Assembly (NCBI GenBank): GCA_036555515.1
Contig: DATBLC010000221.1
Location: 4,784-68,783 of the forward strand
Length of the DNA: 64,000 bases
Source: DATACQ01 sp036555515
Lineage (GTDB): Bacteria > Desulfobacterota > Binatia > UBA9968
Reading direction: 5' to 3'
Part shown: piece after piece, positions 33,271 to 42,545 of the stretch
Position numbering within the stretch: the first letter of the stretch is position 1
Layout of the letters: each line of letters begins with the position of its first letter
Position numbers and translations under genes: made by a program
Notes under the pieces: generated by a model
Databases searched by the model: none
Seen by the model: only the letters and a program-made list of their open reading frames with translations
What the model was told of the DNA's origin: nothing

Positions 33271-35061
33271 TTACCGTGCTGCTCGCAGCATGTTTGCCGG
33301 TTCGGTTTTTCTAAAGGCGCGTTCTTTGCGGGTCGCTTGCCAATCTATGATCAATTCCCCCTCTGTCGCACCCAGCACCACACCATAGTCTGCCCGCGCT
33401 TTTTCGACCGACACGAAGCCGTCGACAACGTCTTGCAAAACCCGCGCGGGATCGCGGTCCAAGGGTTCGCCAAATCCGCCGCCGCCCTGGGAAACTAATT
33501 CGAAGGTGTCTCCTTCGGCGATGGCATGAAAAGCGTTGACTTGGAGTTGCCTTGTGGTTCCATCGCGACCGACCACTTGCATGCTTGGCAAAGAGCCAGG
33601 CTGCCCGCCGAGCAAACCGAAGGCACGCGTCTCTTCCAGCATGCCCGAGCCCACCGTCACGCATTGGATGTCGGGCGTCTCGACGCGCCAGCGCAACACG
33701 GCACCTGTCCCGCCGCGCCATTTCCCCGCCCCGCCCGTATCCGGGGCGTATTCGTATTGGAGCAATCTATATGGATACGCAACTTCAAAAATCTCCGGGT
33801 CCGTGGCGCGCGATCCGCCCATATTGCTGACCGGCCCGGTGTGGTTCCATCCGTCATAACCTTCGGTGGCGCCCGACCCGCCTTTGCAATTGTGATGCGT
33901 GCAAACAAACGACTTTCCCGCGCGCGGATTGAAGCCCGCCGTCATGGGCGCGCAGCGCCGGCCCCATCCCGCTTGCGATTTGGCCGGCACTGCTTGCGCG
34001 AGAGCTATCCAGATGGCATCGGCGATGGCGGCGCAGGTGAGCAGCGTGGATGCCGTTGTTGGCGCCGGCGCGCGGCAATTAACCACGGAGCTTTCCGGCG
34101 CGAGAATGCTGATCAGGCTGAGTGAGCCGGCGTTTATAGGAATATCCGCGCCGATGCAGGCGAAAAGCGCTTGAAAACAAACCGACGCCGTGTTGGCCAA
34201 AGGACTGTTGACATAGCCCCGTGTCTGGGGGCCCGAGCGGGAAAAATCGAAAGTCAGTTTCTCTCCCTCTACTTTAATGTCGACGCGGACATTGACCGCC
34301 TTGTTCATTTCGATACCGTCGTTGTCGAGACCGCGCTCGCCCGCATAAACTCCATCCGGGATCGCCTTGATCGCCGCGGCCATTTTTCTTTCCGTGGCCT
34401 CCAAATAGAAACGGATGGCTTCTTCTATCGTCGCCGCGCCGTAACGCTCGAGCATCTCGACAAGCGCTTGTTCTCCTCTCGTGGTCGCGCCGATCTGACA
34501 ATGAAGATCGCCTTCGACGAGATGCCGGCTTTTGACGTTAAGAAGAATGAGATCCCAGATGTCGCTCTGGTATTTACCCTTGGCGTAGAGCTTGACGGCG
34601 GGCAGGCGCAATCCCTCTTCCCAAACTGTCTTGGCCGCCGGATTATAGCCGGCCACGCCGGCTCCTCCCAGGTCGGCCTGATGTCCCTTGGTCACTGACC
34701 AGAAGGCAAGCCGCCCTTGGTAAAAAACCGGTCTGGCGATCGTGACGTCGGGAAGATGGCTGTTACCATCGTATGGGTCATTGGCGACAATCACGTCGCC
34801 GGCATGGAGTTTCTGGTCTTGATACTTTCTCAGGATCGCTTCCATGGCGAACGGAATCGCGCCAAGAAGCACCGGAATATATGAAGTTTGAGCGACCAGC
34901 CGCCCCTCGGCATCGAAGATTGCCGTCACGAAGTCGCGCGACTCGCTAAAGATCGGCGAACGCGAGGTGAGCAGCATGATCTGTCCCATCTCTTTTGTTA
35001 TCGCGGTGAGGCGATTGGCGATGACCGCCACGGTTATCGGATCAATTTGAGTGGAATTCAT
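33271..35061 (-). CDS. hyuB: Hydantoinase B / oxoprolinase family subunit
   Basis: A 596-residue HyuB-like protein. It begins NSTQIDPITVAVIANRLTAI after the ATG and shows the typical EMGQIMLLTSRSPIFSESRD, DVIVANDPYDGNSHLPDVTI, GHQADLGGAGVAGYNP and the C-terminal half GTDTGGAGKWRGGTG-like PDTGGAGKWRGGTGAVLRW. The DPYDGNSH histidine and the H-x-A-D-L-G motif are the presumed metal site. It is the catalytic partner of HyuA. Only a weak Shine-Dalgarno precedes the ATG at 35061. The pair is separated by 230 bp of repeat, so coupling is by transcription rather than overlap. Confidence 0.93.
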   Translation of the reverse strand: MNSTQIDPITVAVIANRLTAITKEMGQIMLLTSRSPIFSESRDFVTAIFDAEGRLVAQTSYIPVLLGAIPFAMEAILRKYQDQKLHAGDVIVANDPYDGNSHLPDVTIARPVFYQGRLAFWSVTKGHQADLGGAGVAGYNPAAKTVWEEGLRLPAVKLYAKGKYQSDIWDLILLNVKSRHLVEGDLHCQIGATTRGEQALVEMLERYGAATIEEAIRFYLEATERKMAAAIKAIPDGVYAGERGLDNDGIEMNKAVNVRVDIKVEGEKLTFDFSRSGPQTRGYVNSPLANTASVCFQALFACIGADIPINAGSLSLISILAPESSVVNCRAPAPTTASTLLTCAAIADAIWIALAQAVPAKSQAGWGRRCAPMTAGFNPRAGKSFVCTHHNCKGGSGATEGYDGWNHTGPVSNMGGSRATDPEIFEVAYPYRLLQYEYAPDTGGAGKWRGGTGAVLRWRVETPDIQCVTVGSGMLEETRAFGLLGGQPGSLPSMQVVGRDGTTRQLQVNAFHAIAEGDTFELVSQGGGGFGEPLDRDPARVLQDVVDGFVSVEKARADYGVVLGATEGELIIDWQATRKERAFRKTEPANMLRAAR

Positions 35062-35229
35062 ATTGCCACTGCCATGTAACTGAGGCTGGCCGATCCTGTC
35101 AAGAACGAAGGTATTTTATCCGCCTTGGAAAGTACAACGCGATTTTTCTCTTTATTTCGTTAACCGGGGTTGATATGGAGTCCAGTGGTTGCGCGAGTGT
35201 CGGTTCTCATCCAGAAAGAGGTGTCTACC

Positions 35230-36213
35230 ATGCTACGCCAAAAAAACGCAAAAAATCTGCCGTCGCTCGCGTTCTTATTCGCAGGAATTCTTAGCGTTGC
35301 ATGGACGGTTGACGCTCATGGGGCCGCGCCCCGGCCGCTCAGGATCGCCTACCTGAGCAATTCGGTCACGATGGCATCGCTCTGGATGGCCAAGGAGACC
35401 GGCGCCATCGCGAGAGAAGGACTGGACGTCGAAATACTTTCGATGACCGCGAGCGTGGCCATACCTGCGCTGATCGCCAACGAAATCGATGCCGTGCAGG
35501 TCTCCGGCGCGCCGGTGCTGACGGCGTCACTGCGCGGCCACGATGTCGTCTTCGTCGCGGGTTTACTCAATACCATGATCTGGAATTTTTATGCCAGGCC
35601 GGAAATCGCAAACGTCGAAGGGCTACGAGGCAAAGTCATCGGCACCGACCGGCCCGCCACGCCCATCGCCTACGGCACGCTGGTGGCCTTGAAAAAGCTC
35701 GGCCTTGCGCCCAAAGACGTGCAACTGTTTCCCGTCGGCAGCAGCACTTACGTGATAGCCGCGCTGCACGCGGGTCAAGTCATGGGAGGAGTTGCCAGCC
35801 CGCCGGCTAATTTTCAATTGGAAAAGATGGGATTTCGCCAGTTAACGAGTCTATTGGACGTGCCCTATCAAAACGTCGGGATCGTCATCCGGCGCAGCCG
35901 TTTCGATGAGTTAAAAGACCGCCTCATACCGTTATTGCGCGCCCTTAGAACGGGCATCGACCGCTACTATAGCGACAAGAGCTTCACCATCAAAGTCATT
36001 TCGAAATACAACAAGGAAACCGATCCTGACGCGCTCGACAAATCCTACGAGTTTTATCGCCGCGCCGGTTTCAGGCGCGAGCTGGTAATTTCCGAGAGCG
36101 GTGTGCAGGGGATTTTGGACTTTTTGTCGGAGACGATTCCCGAGGCCAAGAAAGCCAAACCGTCGCAGTTCTTCGATGACCGTTTGGTGAAACAGGTGGA
36201 CGGAGTAAAATAA
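35230..36213 (+). CDS. NMT1/THI5-like ABC substrate-binding protein
   Basis: A 327-residue periplasmic protein. The ATG at 35230 follows AAAGAGGTGTCTACC; the frame is open from 35170 without support. Signal peptide: MLRQKNAKNLPSLAFLFAGI...AHGAA. Mature part: LRIAYLSNSVTMASLWMAKE, GAIAREGLDVEILSM, hinge GLRGKVIGTDRPATPIAYGT. It precedes the amidohydrolase at 36325 by 111 bp on the same strand, the second clear binding-protein/amidohydrolase pair. Confidence 0.9.
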   Translation: MLRQKNAKNLPSLAFLFAGILSVAWTVDAHGAAPRPLRIAYLSNSVTMASLWMAKETGAIAREGLDVEILSMTASVAIPALIANEIDAVQVSGAPVLTASLRGHDVVFVAGLLNTMIWNFYARPEIANVEGLRGKVIGTDRPATPIAYGTLVALKKLGLAPKDVQLFPVGSSTYVIAALHAGQVMGGVASPPANFQLEKMGFRQLTSLLDVPYQNVGIVIRRSRFDELKDRLIPLLRALRTGIDRYYSDKSFTIKVISKYNKETDPDALDKSYEFYRRAGFRRELVISESGVQGILDFLSETIPEAKKAKPSQFFDDRLVKQVDGVK

Positions 36214-36222
36214 ACCAAGAGA

Positions 36223-36296
36223 AGTTCCAACCGTTCCAATAGTTCCAGTCGTTCCAAACGTTTTGAACGACCTGAACGGCTTTAACGTTTTGAACC
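36223..36296. repeat. 9-nt-period GTTCCA repeat, copy h
   Basis: GTTCCAACC, GTTCCAATA, GTTCCAGTC, GTTCCAAAC units face TTTTGAACGACCTGAACGG and TTTTGAACCC. It fills the gap between a binding-protein gene and the amidohydrolase gene. Confidence 0.7.
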
Positions 36297-36324
36297 CAAC
36301 CCAGCCGAAAAAAGGAGTATAGCC

Positions 36325-37368
36325 ATGAGTAATCTTACCGCCATCGATGCCGATGGACATGTGATCGAGAAGGAAAGCGACATTCGCAAATATCTCAAGG
36401 AGCCCTGGAACAAGCGTTCGACGCCGCTTCGGCCGGGCGATCAGCCCTGGGACAACTACATGTTCGATCACTTTGTGACCGAGCGTACCTGGAGCAAGCT
36501 ATCGGCCCGTGAACAGGTTACGCGCTGGGATGAAATCCTGGACAAGCATCAGATGGAATACGCCGTCTGCTTCCCGACCGGCTCGGGGAGCGTCGTCCGG
36601 CTCCAGGAGCTGCCGTTTCAAATCGCGGTGGCGCGCGCCTGCAACGATCAGTTCGCCGGCGAATATAATGCGCTTTCCGAGCGCGTGAAATGCGTCGGCG
36701 TGTTACCGATGCGCTCGCCGCAGGCCGCCGCCGAAGAGTTGGAGCGCGCCGTGAAGGATCTTGGCATCATCGGCTTTGAGATTCTTCCGGTCGGTTTGCC
36801 GCTGGCGCTGGGCGATACTTTTTATGATCCGGTTTACGCGGCAGCGGAAAAGTGCGGCGCGGTGCTCGGCATTCACGGCACCCGCAGCTGGTCGCGCGAG
36901 CTTGGCGCCGAGGGTTTGAACACTTTCGCCGAAGTCCATGCCTATGCCTTTACCGCCGGTATTTTGCTTCAGTTTACCAGCATGATATGCCAGGGCGTGC
37001 CGGTGCGATTCCCAAAGCTTCGCTTCGCTTTCCTCGAGATCGGCGCGACCTGGTTGCCCTACTACCTGGATCGTCTCGACGAGCACTGGGAGAAGCGCGC
37101 CGAGTTCGAGATGCCGTTGCTCAAAGACAAACCCAGCGAATTGGTGAGAAAGTCGCAGATTTACTTCAGTATCGAATCCGGCGAGTCGCAATTGGCGCAG
37201 GCGGTTGATTACGTCGGCGCGGATCATTTCGTTTATGCCTCGGACATTCCGCATTGGGATTGCGAGTTTCCGGGAAACCTCCAGCAACTGCGCAACCACG
37301 AGGCGTTATCGGCAGAGGTGAAAGAAAAGATTCTATACAAAAACGCCAAGCGGCTTTTTAACTTGTAA
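36325..37368 (+). CDS. Amidohydrolase-2 family protein
   Basis: A 347-residue ACMSD-like enzyme. The ATG follows AAAAAAGGAGTATAGCC. Motifs: TAIDADGHVIEKE (metal ligands), LGIHGTRSWSRE (histidine), YYLDRLDEHWEKR and HFVYASDIPHWDCEFPG (aspartate). It follows a binding-protein gene and precedes Rieske dioxygenase genes, a context that suggests an aromatic or heterocyclic acid as substrate (inference). Confidence 0.92.
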   Translation: MSNLTAIDADGHVIEKESDIRKYLKEPWNKRSTPLRPGDQPWDNYMFDHFVTERTWSKLSAREQVTRWDEILDKHQMEYAVCFPTGSGSVVRLQELPFQIAVARACNDQFAGEYNALSERVKCVGVLPMRSPQAAAEELERAVKDLGIIGFEILPVGLPLALGDTFYDPVYAAAEKCGAVLGIHGTRSWSRELGAEGLNTFAEVHAYAFTAGILLQFTSMICQGVPVRFPKLRFAFLEIGATWLPYYLDRLDEHWEKRAEFEMPLLKDKPSELVRKSQIYFSIESGESQLAQAVDYVGADHFVYASDIPHWDCEFPGNLQQLRNHEALSAEVKEKILYKNAKRLFNL

Positions 37369-37373
37369 ATTCT

Positions 37374-37503
37374 GATTCTGCTGAAAAGCCACCGTTCATC
37401 CTTCGAGAATCTCAGGACGAACGGTGGAGGGGTTGAAATGTTTGGAGATTTTCCGTTCATGCTGAGCCAAGTCGAAGCATTCTTAGAGTTTTCCAGCAGA
37501 ATC
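37374..37503. repeat. TTCGTCCTGAGC..TCGAAG palindromic repeat, copy d
   Basis: Ends ATTCTGCTGAAAAGCC and GTTTTCCAGCAGAAT are inverted. Inside, CCGTTCATCCTTCGAG, CTCAGGACGAACGG and CCGTTCATGCTGAGCC..TCGAAG halves can pair. It starts six bases after the amidohydrolase stop. Confidence 0.65.
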
Positions 37504-37588
37504 AAATTCTTATGCCCAACCCTTCAACCTCGTGTAATGATGAATTTCCGAGACGAGTCGATGCGAGTTTACGGTGTAGGGATTCAAC

Positions 37589-38899
37589 ATGGACTTGCAA
37601 ACCCTCATTCATGAAGACCGCGAGCGAGGGATCTTTCGAGTGCGCCGCTCGGCCTTCACCGCGTTGGAGATCGCCGCGCTGGAGAGCAAAAACATCTTCG
37701 ACCGCTGCTGGCTCTACCTCGGCCACGAATCGGAAGTGGAAAAGCCCGGCGACTTCCGGCGGCGCACCGTGGCCGGGCGCCCGCTCTTTTGGGTTCGCGG
37801 AAGCGACGGCAAGGTACGGGCGTTCCATAATACCTGCACCCATTGGGGCGCCAACGTCTGTCGCGTCGACCAGGGCAACGCGGATGTGTTTCAGTGTTTT
37901 TACCACGCCTGGACATTCGACAATAAAGGGGAGCTGATAAGTGTGCCGGACGAAGCGGGCTATGCTCAAGGATTCAACCGAGCGGAGCTGGGCTTGGTTT
38001 CGCCGCCTCGGCTGGAGCACTATCGCGGGCTATACTTCGTCAGTTTCGATCCGCATGTCGCCGATCTCGAGAACTATCTCGGCGGGGCCAGGGAATATCT
38101 GGATCTGATCCTCGATCAGTCGGAAGCAGGATGGCGGGTGATCCCCGGGACTCAGAAGTACGGCGTCAGAGCCAACTGGAAAATGTTTTCCCTTAACAGC
38201 CTGGATAGCTACCATGTGAAACCGTTGCACGCGACTTTCTTCAAATACACACAGAGCCTGGGACCCGGAGACCCGCCGCCGCCCACGCCGGATTTCCCCG
38301 GAGCTGAAGGACGATCTCTGGCGCTCGGCAACGGTCACGGCGTTGACATCTTTGCCGCCGGAGAACGGGCGCGGCCGATCGCCAACTGGCATCCGATCCT
38401 CGGCGGCGAAACCAAAAACGAGATCCGCGACATCCGGGCGCGCCTGGTTGCGCGTTATGGCGAAGCGCGGGCCTTTCTCATGTGCAACACCAATCGCCTG
38501 ATGCTGATCTACCCGAACTTTGCGCTGCACGACATCGCCGGAATCAGTCTGCGCTACTTCGAGCCCACTGGCCCCGACTCCATGGAGGTGACGGTGCAGA
38601 CGCTCGCGCCGAGGAATGAATCGGCGGAGTTACTCAGCCGGCGATTGGAAAACTTCGTCAGTTTCCTCGGGCCAGGGGGCTTCGCTCATCCCGATGACAT
38701 CGAAGCCATGGAGTCTGCCCACAGTGGATTTAGAGCGGGCGGCCCGACATGGATCGATGCCTCCCGGGGTATGCACCGGGTAGCAACCGCCATAGACGAA
38801 AACCATGTTCGATCATTCTGGCGGCAGTGGCAGGCCGACATCGCGACATCGCCGAGGGCGGGCGCCCTTGACGACCCTGGTGAACGGATTGGGCGGTAA
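37589..38899 (+). CDS. Rieske aromatic ring-hydroxylating dioxygenase, alpha subunit
   Basis: A 436-residue oxygenase large subunit. The Rieske [2Fe-2S] ligands are C83, H85, C103 and H106 (NTCTHWGANVC, FQCFYHAW). The mononuclear iron site is D206-x2-H209-x4-H214 (DSYHVKPLH). The catalytic domain runs from about residue 180 to 420. Such enzymes insert both oxygen atoms into an aromatic ring to give a cis-dihydrodiol, with electrons from a ferredoxin and reductase. Neither partner is encoded nearby. The beta subunit gene follows 24 bp downstream. Confidence 0.94.
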   Translation: MDLQTLIHEDRERGIFRVRRSAFTALEIAALESKNIFDRCWLYLGHESEVEKPGDFRRRTVAGRPLFWVRGSDGKVRAFHNTCTHWGANVCRVDQGNADVFQCFYHAWTFDNKGELISVPDEAGYAQGFNRAELGLVSPPRLEHYRGLYFVSFDPHVADLENYLGGAREYLDLILDQSEAGWRVIPGTQKYGVRANWKMFSLNSLDSYHVKPLHATFFKYTQSLGPGDPPPPTPDFPGAEGRSLALGNGHGVDIFAAGERARPIANWHPILGGETKNEIRDIRARLVARYGEARAFLMCNTNRLMLIYPNFALHDIAGISLRYFEPTGPDSMEVTVQTLAPRNESAELLSRRLENFVSFLGPGGFAHPDDIEAMESAHSGFRAGGPTWIDASRGMHRVATAIDENHVRSFWRQWQADIATSPRAGALDDPGERIGR

Positions 38900-38923
38900 C
38901 GACAAGCCGACGAGAGCGCTATT

Positions 38924-39433
38924 TTGACGACCCATTCGGGCGACGAACTCGCCAGGCTCATGCTGCATCGCGAGGTGGAGGCTTTTATCTTCGAGGAAGC
39001 GGCTCTGCTCGACGCCTGGCGCCTAGAGGACTGGCTCGCGCTTTTTACCGATGACGCGCGCTACCTCGTCCCGGCTACGGATACGCCCGAAGCGGATCCT
39101 CGCCAAGTCTTATCGATCATTGACGACGATATGGCGCGACTACGCGGGCGGGTCGAGCGCTTGCAAAGCCGCCACGCCCATCGCGAATTTCCCTGGTCCC
39201 GGACCCGCCGTTTGGTGACTAATCTGCGCATCACTGAGGTTGTCGGGACGGATATTCATGTCACCGCCGCGTTCCTCGTTTATCGCATCCGCGCCGGTCA
39301 TGTGGATCCTCTCATCGGCCATTACGAGTACACGCTGCGGCGCATCCGAAATACCCTAAAGATCGCCCATCGCAAGGCCGTGCTGGATCTGGAGGCTCTC
39401 CGGCCGCACGGCACGGTGAGCATTATTTTGTGA
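38924..39433 (+). CDS. Ring-hydroxylating dioxygenase, beta subunit
   Basis: A 169-residue SnoaL/NTF2-like protein. It starts at a TTG (38924) with GAGAG 7 nt upstream. Residues include VEAFIFEEAALLDAWRLEDW, LALFTDDARYLVPATDT, the SRTRRLVTNLRI strand and GHYEYTLRRI. Beta subunits build the alpha3beta3 hexamer and affect substrate range. It is co-transcribed with the alpha gene. No ferredoxin gene follows; the next gene is a convergent cytochrome. Confidence 0.92.
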   Translation: MTTHSGDELARLMLHREVEAFIFEEAALLDAWRLEDWLALFTDDARYLVPATDTPEADPRQVLSIIDDDMARLRGRVERLQSRHAHREFPWSRTRRLVTNLRITEVVGTDIHVTAAFLVYRIRAGHVDPLIGHYEYTLRRIRNTLKIAHRKAVLDLEALRPHGTVSIIL

Positions 39434-39473
39434 TACTACGTAAAAACGCGAGACTTGTTGTTGTGTCAGCCCT

Positions 39474-40574
39474 CTAAGGCCGCTTGGAGTCGTCGAAATT
39501 CTTATCCAAGGCCTTAATGGAGTCCATGAGCAATTGCACGGCGTAGGCTGTGTTGTGAATGCCCTGGCTGCCGTCTTCCTCGACAAACTTGTAGTTGTAA
39601 AGAGCGGCGACAACTTCGATTGGATATTGCGTCTTGGAATTTATGAATCGACCTTTGGCGTCGTACGGCGGATCCTTCATAGTCTGCAAAAGGCCGGTCC
39701 CTTGACCATTGATAATCTTATGTAAGAGACCCTGCACCTCCTCTTGAATCGATTCAATCTTTCCGTTCCCATCGTAATCGGCGGCGGGCTTGCGATCGTA
39801 AAAATCCTTGCCAGCGACCTGCTTCATCTCTCCGTGGCATCCGGAACTGAGGCAGCCGGCGACGATCACCGTCGGACGCTCGTGCACCTCCCCTGCCAGC
39901 CTCATGCTGTGACCGCCGAGGGAAGGAGAAAGCGAATAACGGCCGGCGGGTTGAGTCATGTGACAGGTTACGCAATTTGCCGCCGGCAAGACGCCGTGGG
40001 CGGAGTTGGAGTACTTCTTGCCGGGAAATTCGTAGGCGTTGGTTCCGGATAGCATGTCGGCTTGCGGGCCGTGATGGGCGCCCCAGCTTTCGCTCGGAAT
40101 ATTTCGCGCCTTGACCTCGGCTTTTGCCGTCCGTCGGGCGCGATGGCAATTTGCGCATAGGTTGCCTTTATCTCTATCGAATACGACTCCGTTGGCCAGG
40201 GTTACCTTGCTGACCGTACGCAATGAAAAATCGCCCTTGTCATGGGGCGCATGGCAAGTAAAGCAACCGATCTCCGATGGATTGGCCACGAACTTTTTGA
40301 CGTCCACTTTACCGGTCTTGGCGTGCTGTATGAAGCCCTCGTTGGTATGACATGCCTGGCAATCATCCGCATTGGAGTAATGAGCGTTGCCGATGGTTCG
40401 ATGCCCCGAAGTCAAGTACTGGGAGCGCACCCCGCGCACGGGATATTTGGTTTCCGAACCGTGGCAATCGACGCAGGCTTTCTGGAGAACCGAAGTTTGC
40501 GAGCGAGAATTGGACGGCAGTAGAAATACACAGATCAAAAACGCCAGCGTGCCGAGGCAGACCTTGAGCAGCAT
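39474..40574 (-). CDS. Periplasmic multihaem cytochrome c (six haem sites)
   Basis: A 366-residue secreted protein with signal peptide MLLKVCLGTLAFLICVFLLP. Haem sites CXXCH occur at residues 34-38, 72-76, 104-108, 140-144 and 201-205. A sixth, CX4CH (CLSSGCH), lies at 241-247, a spacing accepted by some cytochrome maturation systems. The last 110 residues lack haem sites and end with an EEVQGLLHKIINGQGTG helix-rich region like multihaem perihelper domains of unknown role. It resembles deca- and hexahaem cytochromes of anaerobic respiration chains. It converges on the dioxygenase genes. No quinol oxidase or cytochrome partner is next to it. Confidence 0.92.
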   Translation of the reverse strand: MLLKVCLGTLAFLICVFLLPSNSRSQTSVLQKACVDCHGSETKYPVRGVRSQYLTSGHRTIGNAHYSNADDCQACHTNEGFIQHAKTGKVDVKKFVANPSEIGCFTCHAPHDKGDFSLRTVSKVTLANGVVFDRDKGNLCANCHRARRTAKAEVKARNIPSESWGAHHGPQADMLSGTNAYEFPGKKYSNSAHGVLPAANCVTCHMTQPAGRYSLSPSLGGHSMRLAGEVHERPTVIVAGCLSSGCHGEMKQVAGKDFYDRKPAADYDGNGKIESIQEEVQGLLHKIINGQGTGLLQTMKDPPYDAKGRFINSKTQYPIEVVAALYNYKFVEEDGSQGIHNTAYAVQLLMDSIKALDKNFDDSKRP

Positions 40575-40674
40575 AATGGATCCTTGCGCAGCTATGCTAA
40601 AGAAATCCGACTATCGTCTTTTCTGGCTGTCAGCAAAACGAAAAGTGTCGTGACCGTTAGGAGCTTAATCCTGG

Positions 40675-41133
40675 TTACGCCGACACGGTCTTTTCATCGG
40701 ATTTGCGGGTCTCCTCTGGATCTTTCGGCGGCGGTTGCGCTCCCACCCAACCATGTTCGGTGATGTCGATCATGACAGCGTCGGGCCCTTTGTATTTTTC
40801 TTCAAAGTGGCTGGTGGTTGCGCCTTCCGGACGACCGAAGCGGTACTCCGCGCCCGACTCGGTCAGACGACGCCGGGTCTCTTCGGCGTCATCGATCCAA
40901 AATCCGAAGTGGTGCAAGCCGAACACCGGCCCCAACCCGTCCTGCCGGTCCGCGGCCTCCACCGTCTTGAAGCGGAGCACCGCCATGTTGATAGTACCGT
41001 CGCTCAGGTAGATTCCCTTGGCGAGGGGTGAATCGGTGCGCCCGACTTCGACCATGTCAAATACGCGCTTATAAAATTCTGCCGTCTTTTCCGGATCCGG
41101 AGTGTGCAGCGCTATGTGTCTCAGCTTAGCCAT
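40675..41133 (-). CDS. VOC family protein
   Basis: A 152-residue VOC module. The ATG at 41133 follows AAGGGGGTTTTT; the longer frame begins at 41175. It reads MAKLRHIALHTPDPEKTAEF, YLSDGTINMAVLRFK, GLHHFGFWIDDAEETRRR and VMIDITEHGW. The His and Glu positions of the usual metal site are present in RHIAL and VMIDITEHG. It shares the KLRHIA start and SDGxINxA strand with the VOC genes at 11.8-13.8 kb. A C-terminal extension of about 25 polar residues is unusual. Confidence 0.88.
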   Translation of the reverse strand: MAKLRHIALHTPDPEKTAEFYKRVFDMVEVGRTDSPLAKGIYLSDGTINMAVLRFKTVEAADRQDGLGPVFGLHHFGFWIDDAEETRRRLTESGAEYRFGRPEGATTSHFEEKYKGPDAVMIDITEHGWVGAQPPPKDPEETRKSDEKTVSA

Positions 41134-41358
41134 AAAAACCCCCTTTTCTGCGTGTTGATAAACGTATCGATTCAAAAATCCATGACTGCCTCATGACCCA
41201 TACTGGTTCGCCGTTAGGGCGCGCCTCAAGCATAGGTCACGTTCGCGATGAGCGTCAAGCGATGGTTCAAAGATTCGGATTTCAACCAGGCATTGAACCT
41301 TGTACACTCTACATCGCGCCTCGTTTCTGAGATGTGTTTTCGCAATATTTTATCTGAA

Positions 41359-42324
41359 TTATTTTAGCGTCGGAAAAGAAGGATCGACAAAAGTTTCCCA
41401 TGGCTCGCGTTTGGGGATCATCTGATCGTTGGCGAGCAGTCGGATCATCTCGGCCAACCCGGCAGCGTCGATGGCTCCCGCGCCACGAAAGGCTTTGTTC
41501 TCGGAAACCATGAATTTATAAGTGCGCGCCGCGATCGCCTCATCAATTTTCAAACGCTGCATCATCACCTCGATCACCGCCTTCTCGTTGGCGGGGTCGT
41601 TCAGCCAATGCATCGCTTGCCCCAGCGCCCTCATAAACCGAGTAAACAGCGGGCGGTTCTGCGCCAGAGACTTGCTCGAGGCGAAGAAGGCAGTGTAGAG
41701 GAGGTTTTTGATCTCGTCCGAATAATTGAGCAGAACTTTTCTGCCGGCGTCGATGGATCTGAAATTGAAAGGCGGGGCTTCTGCCAGGGATGCCGCGACC
41801 TGGCCCGAACTCACGGCTTGAAACCTTTCTGGACTTCCCCCAACAAAGAGCAGCGTGTAGGCCGTCGGCGGAATGCCTTGGCGCTGCATGACGTCCTTAA
41901 ATATCGTCGTGGTAATGCTGGCCAGGGAAGCGCCGGCGATCTTTTGTCCCTTGAGATCGGCCAGGGATTTGAGCTGCGGCTGGCCTATCACCTGGTAGGG
42001 ATAGCCGTAGGTTGATCCGCCGATGATCTTTAAATCGCCACCGCGCGCTGCTGCGATCAAGCCGAAATGAGCGCCCGATCGCGCCAAATCCACGGTGCCG
42101 GCCAGCAGCGCTTTGATCACAAGGTCGGGCGTCATGTAGGTGACGTCAATCTCTATATTCTCGCGCGCGAAGAATCCCTTGTCCCGGGCGACCATTTGAT
42201 CAATTTCCAAGGCTGTGGGGTTGGTCGAGCTCATCGTCAGCCGATCGGCTGCACGCGCAGCGGAGCAAAGCGCGAGCGCCGCTATAATGAAAATCCCTAG
42301 CCTGGTACTCCTTCGCATCGTCAT
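41359..42324 (-). CDS. NMT1/THI5-like ABC substrate-binding protein
   Basis: A 321-residue periplasmic protein with signal peptide MTMRRSTRLGIFIIAALALC ending SAARAAD. Mature features: RLTMSSTNPTALEIDQMVAR, GFFARENIEIDVTYMTPDLV, hinge DLKGQKIAGASLASITTTIF and the APPFNFRSIDAG ligand segment. Its starting strand differs from most of the other binding proteins here. It is divergent from the binding protein at 42546. Confidence 0.88.
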   Translation of the reverse strand: MTMRRSTRLGIFIIAALALCSAARAADRLTMSSTNPTALEIDQMVARDKGFFARENIEIDVTYMTPDLVIKALLAGTVDLARSGAHFGLIAAARGGDLKIIGGSTYGYPYQVIGQPQLKSLADLKGQKIAGASLASITTTIFKDVMQRQGIPPTAYTLLFVGGSPERFQAVSSGQVAASLAEAPPFNFRSIDAGRKVLLNYSDEIKNLLYTAFFASSKSLAQNRPLFTRFMRALGQAMHWLNDPANEKAVIEVMMQRLKIDEAIAARTYKFMVSENKAFRGAGAIDAAGLAEMIRLLANDQMIPKREPWETFVDPSFPTLK

Positions 42325-42545
42325 CCCAGTCCTGCGAATTCGGCTCTAGAAGTCAACCCGTTAGAGCTTAGGCAAACCGCGCGCGAGCGTCAAGCATTCA
42401 CTTGACTCATGACCCGGGCTTCGAATATTGAATTCATGTAGTTGAAATATACAGAGGTCAAAACTCCGAGCGAATTTCCAAGTTCAACGGACGACGGTCG
42501 CGCCCACTGCGCGTTATAGTTGGAACGAAAAAGGACAAACTGCTC

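Noticed and set aside
42402..42431. Possible promoter TTGACT-N18-TATTGA before the binding protein at 42546
   Set aside because: The -10 match is weak and the leader would be over 100 nt; not convincing without other support.
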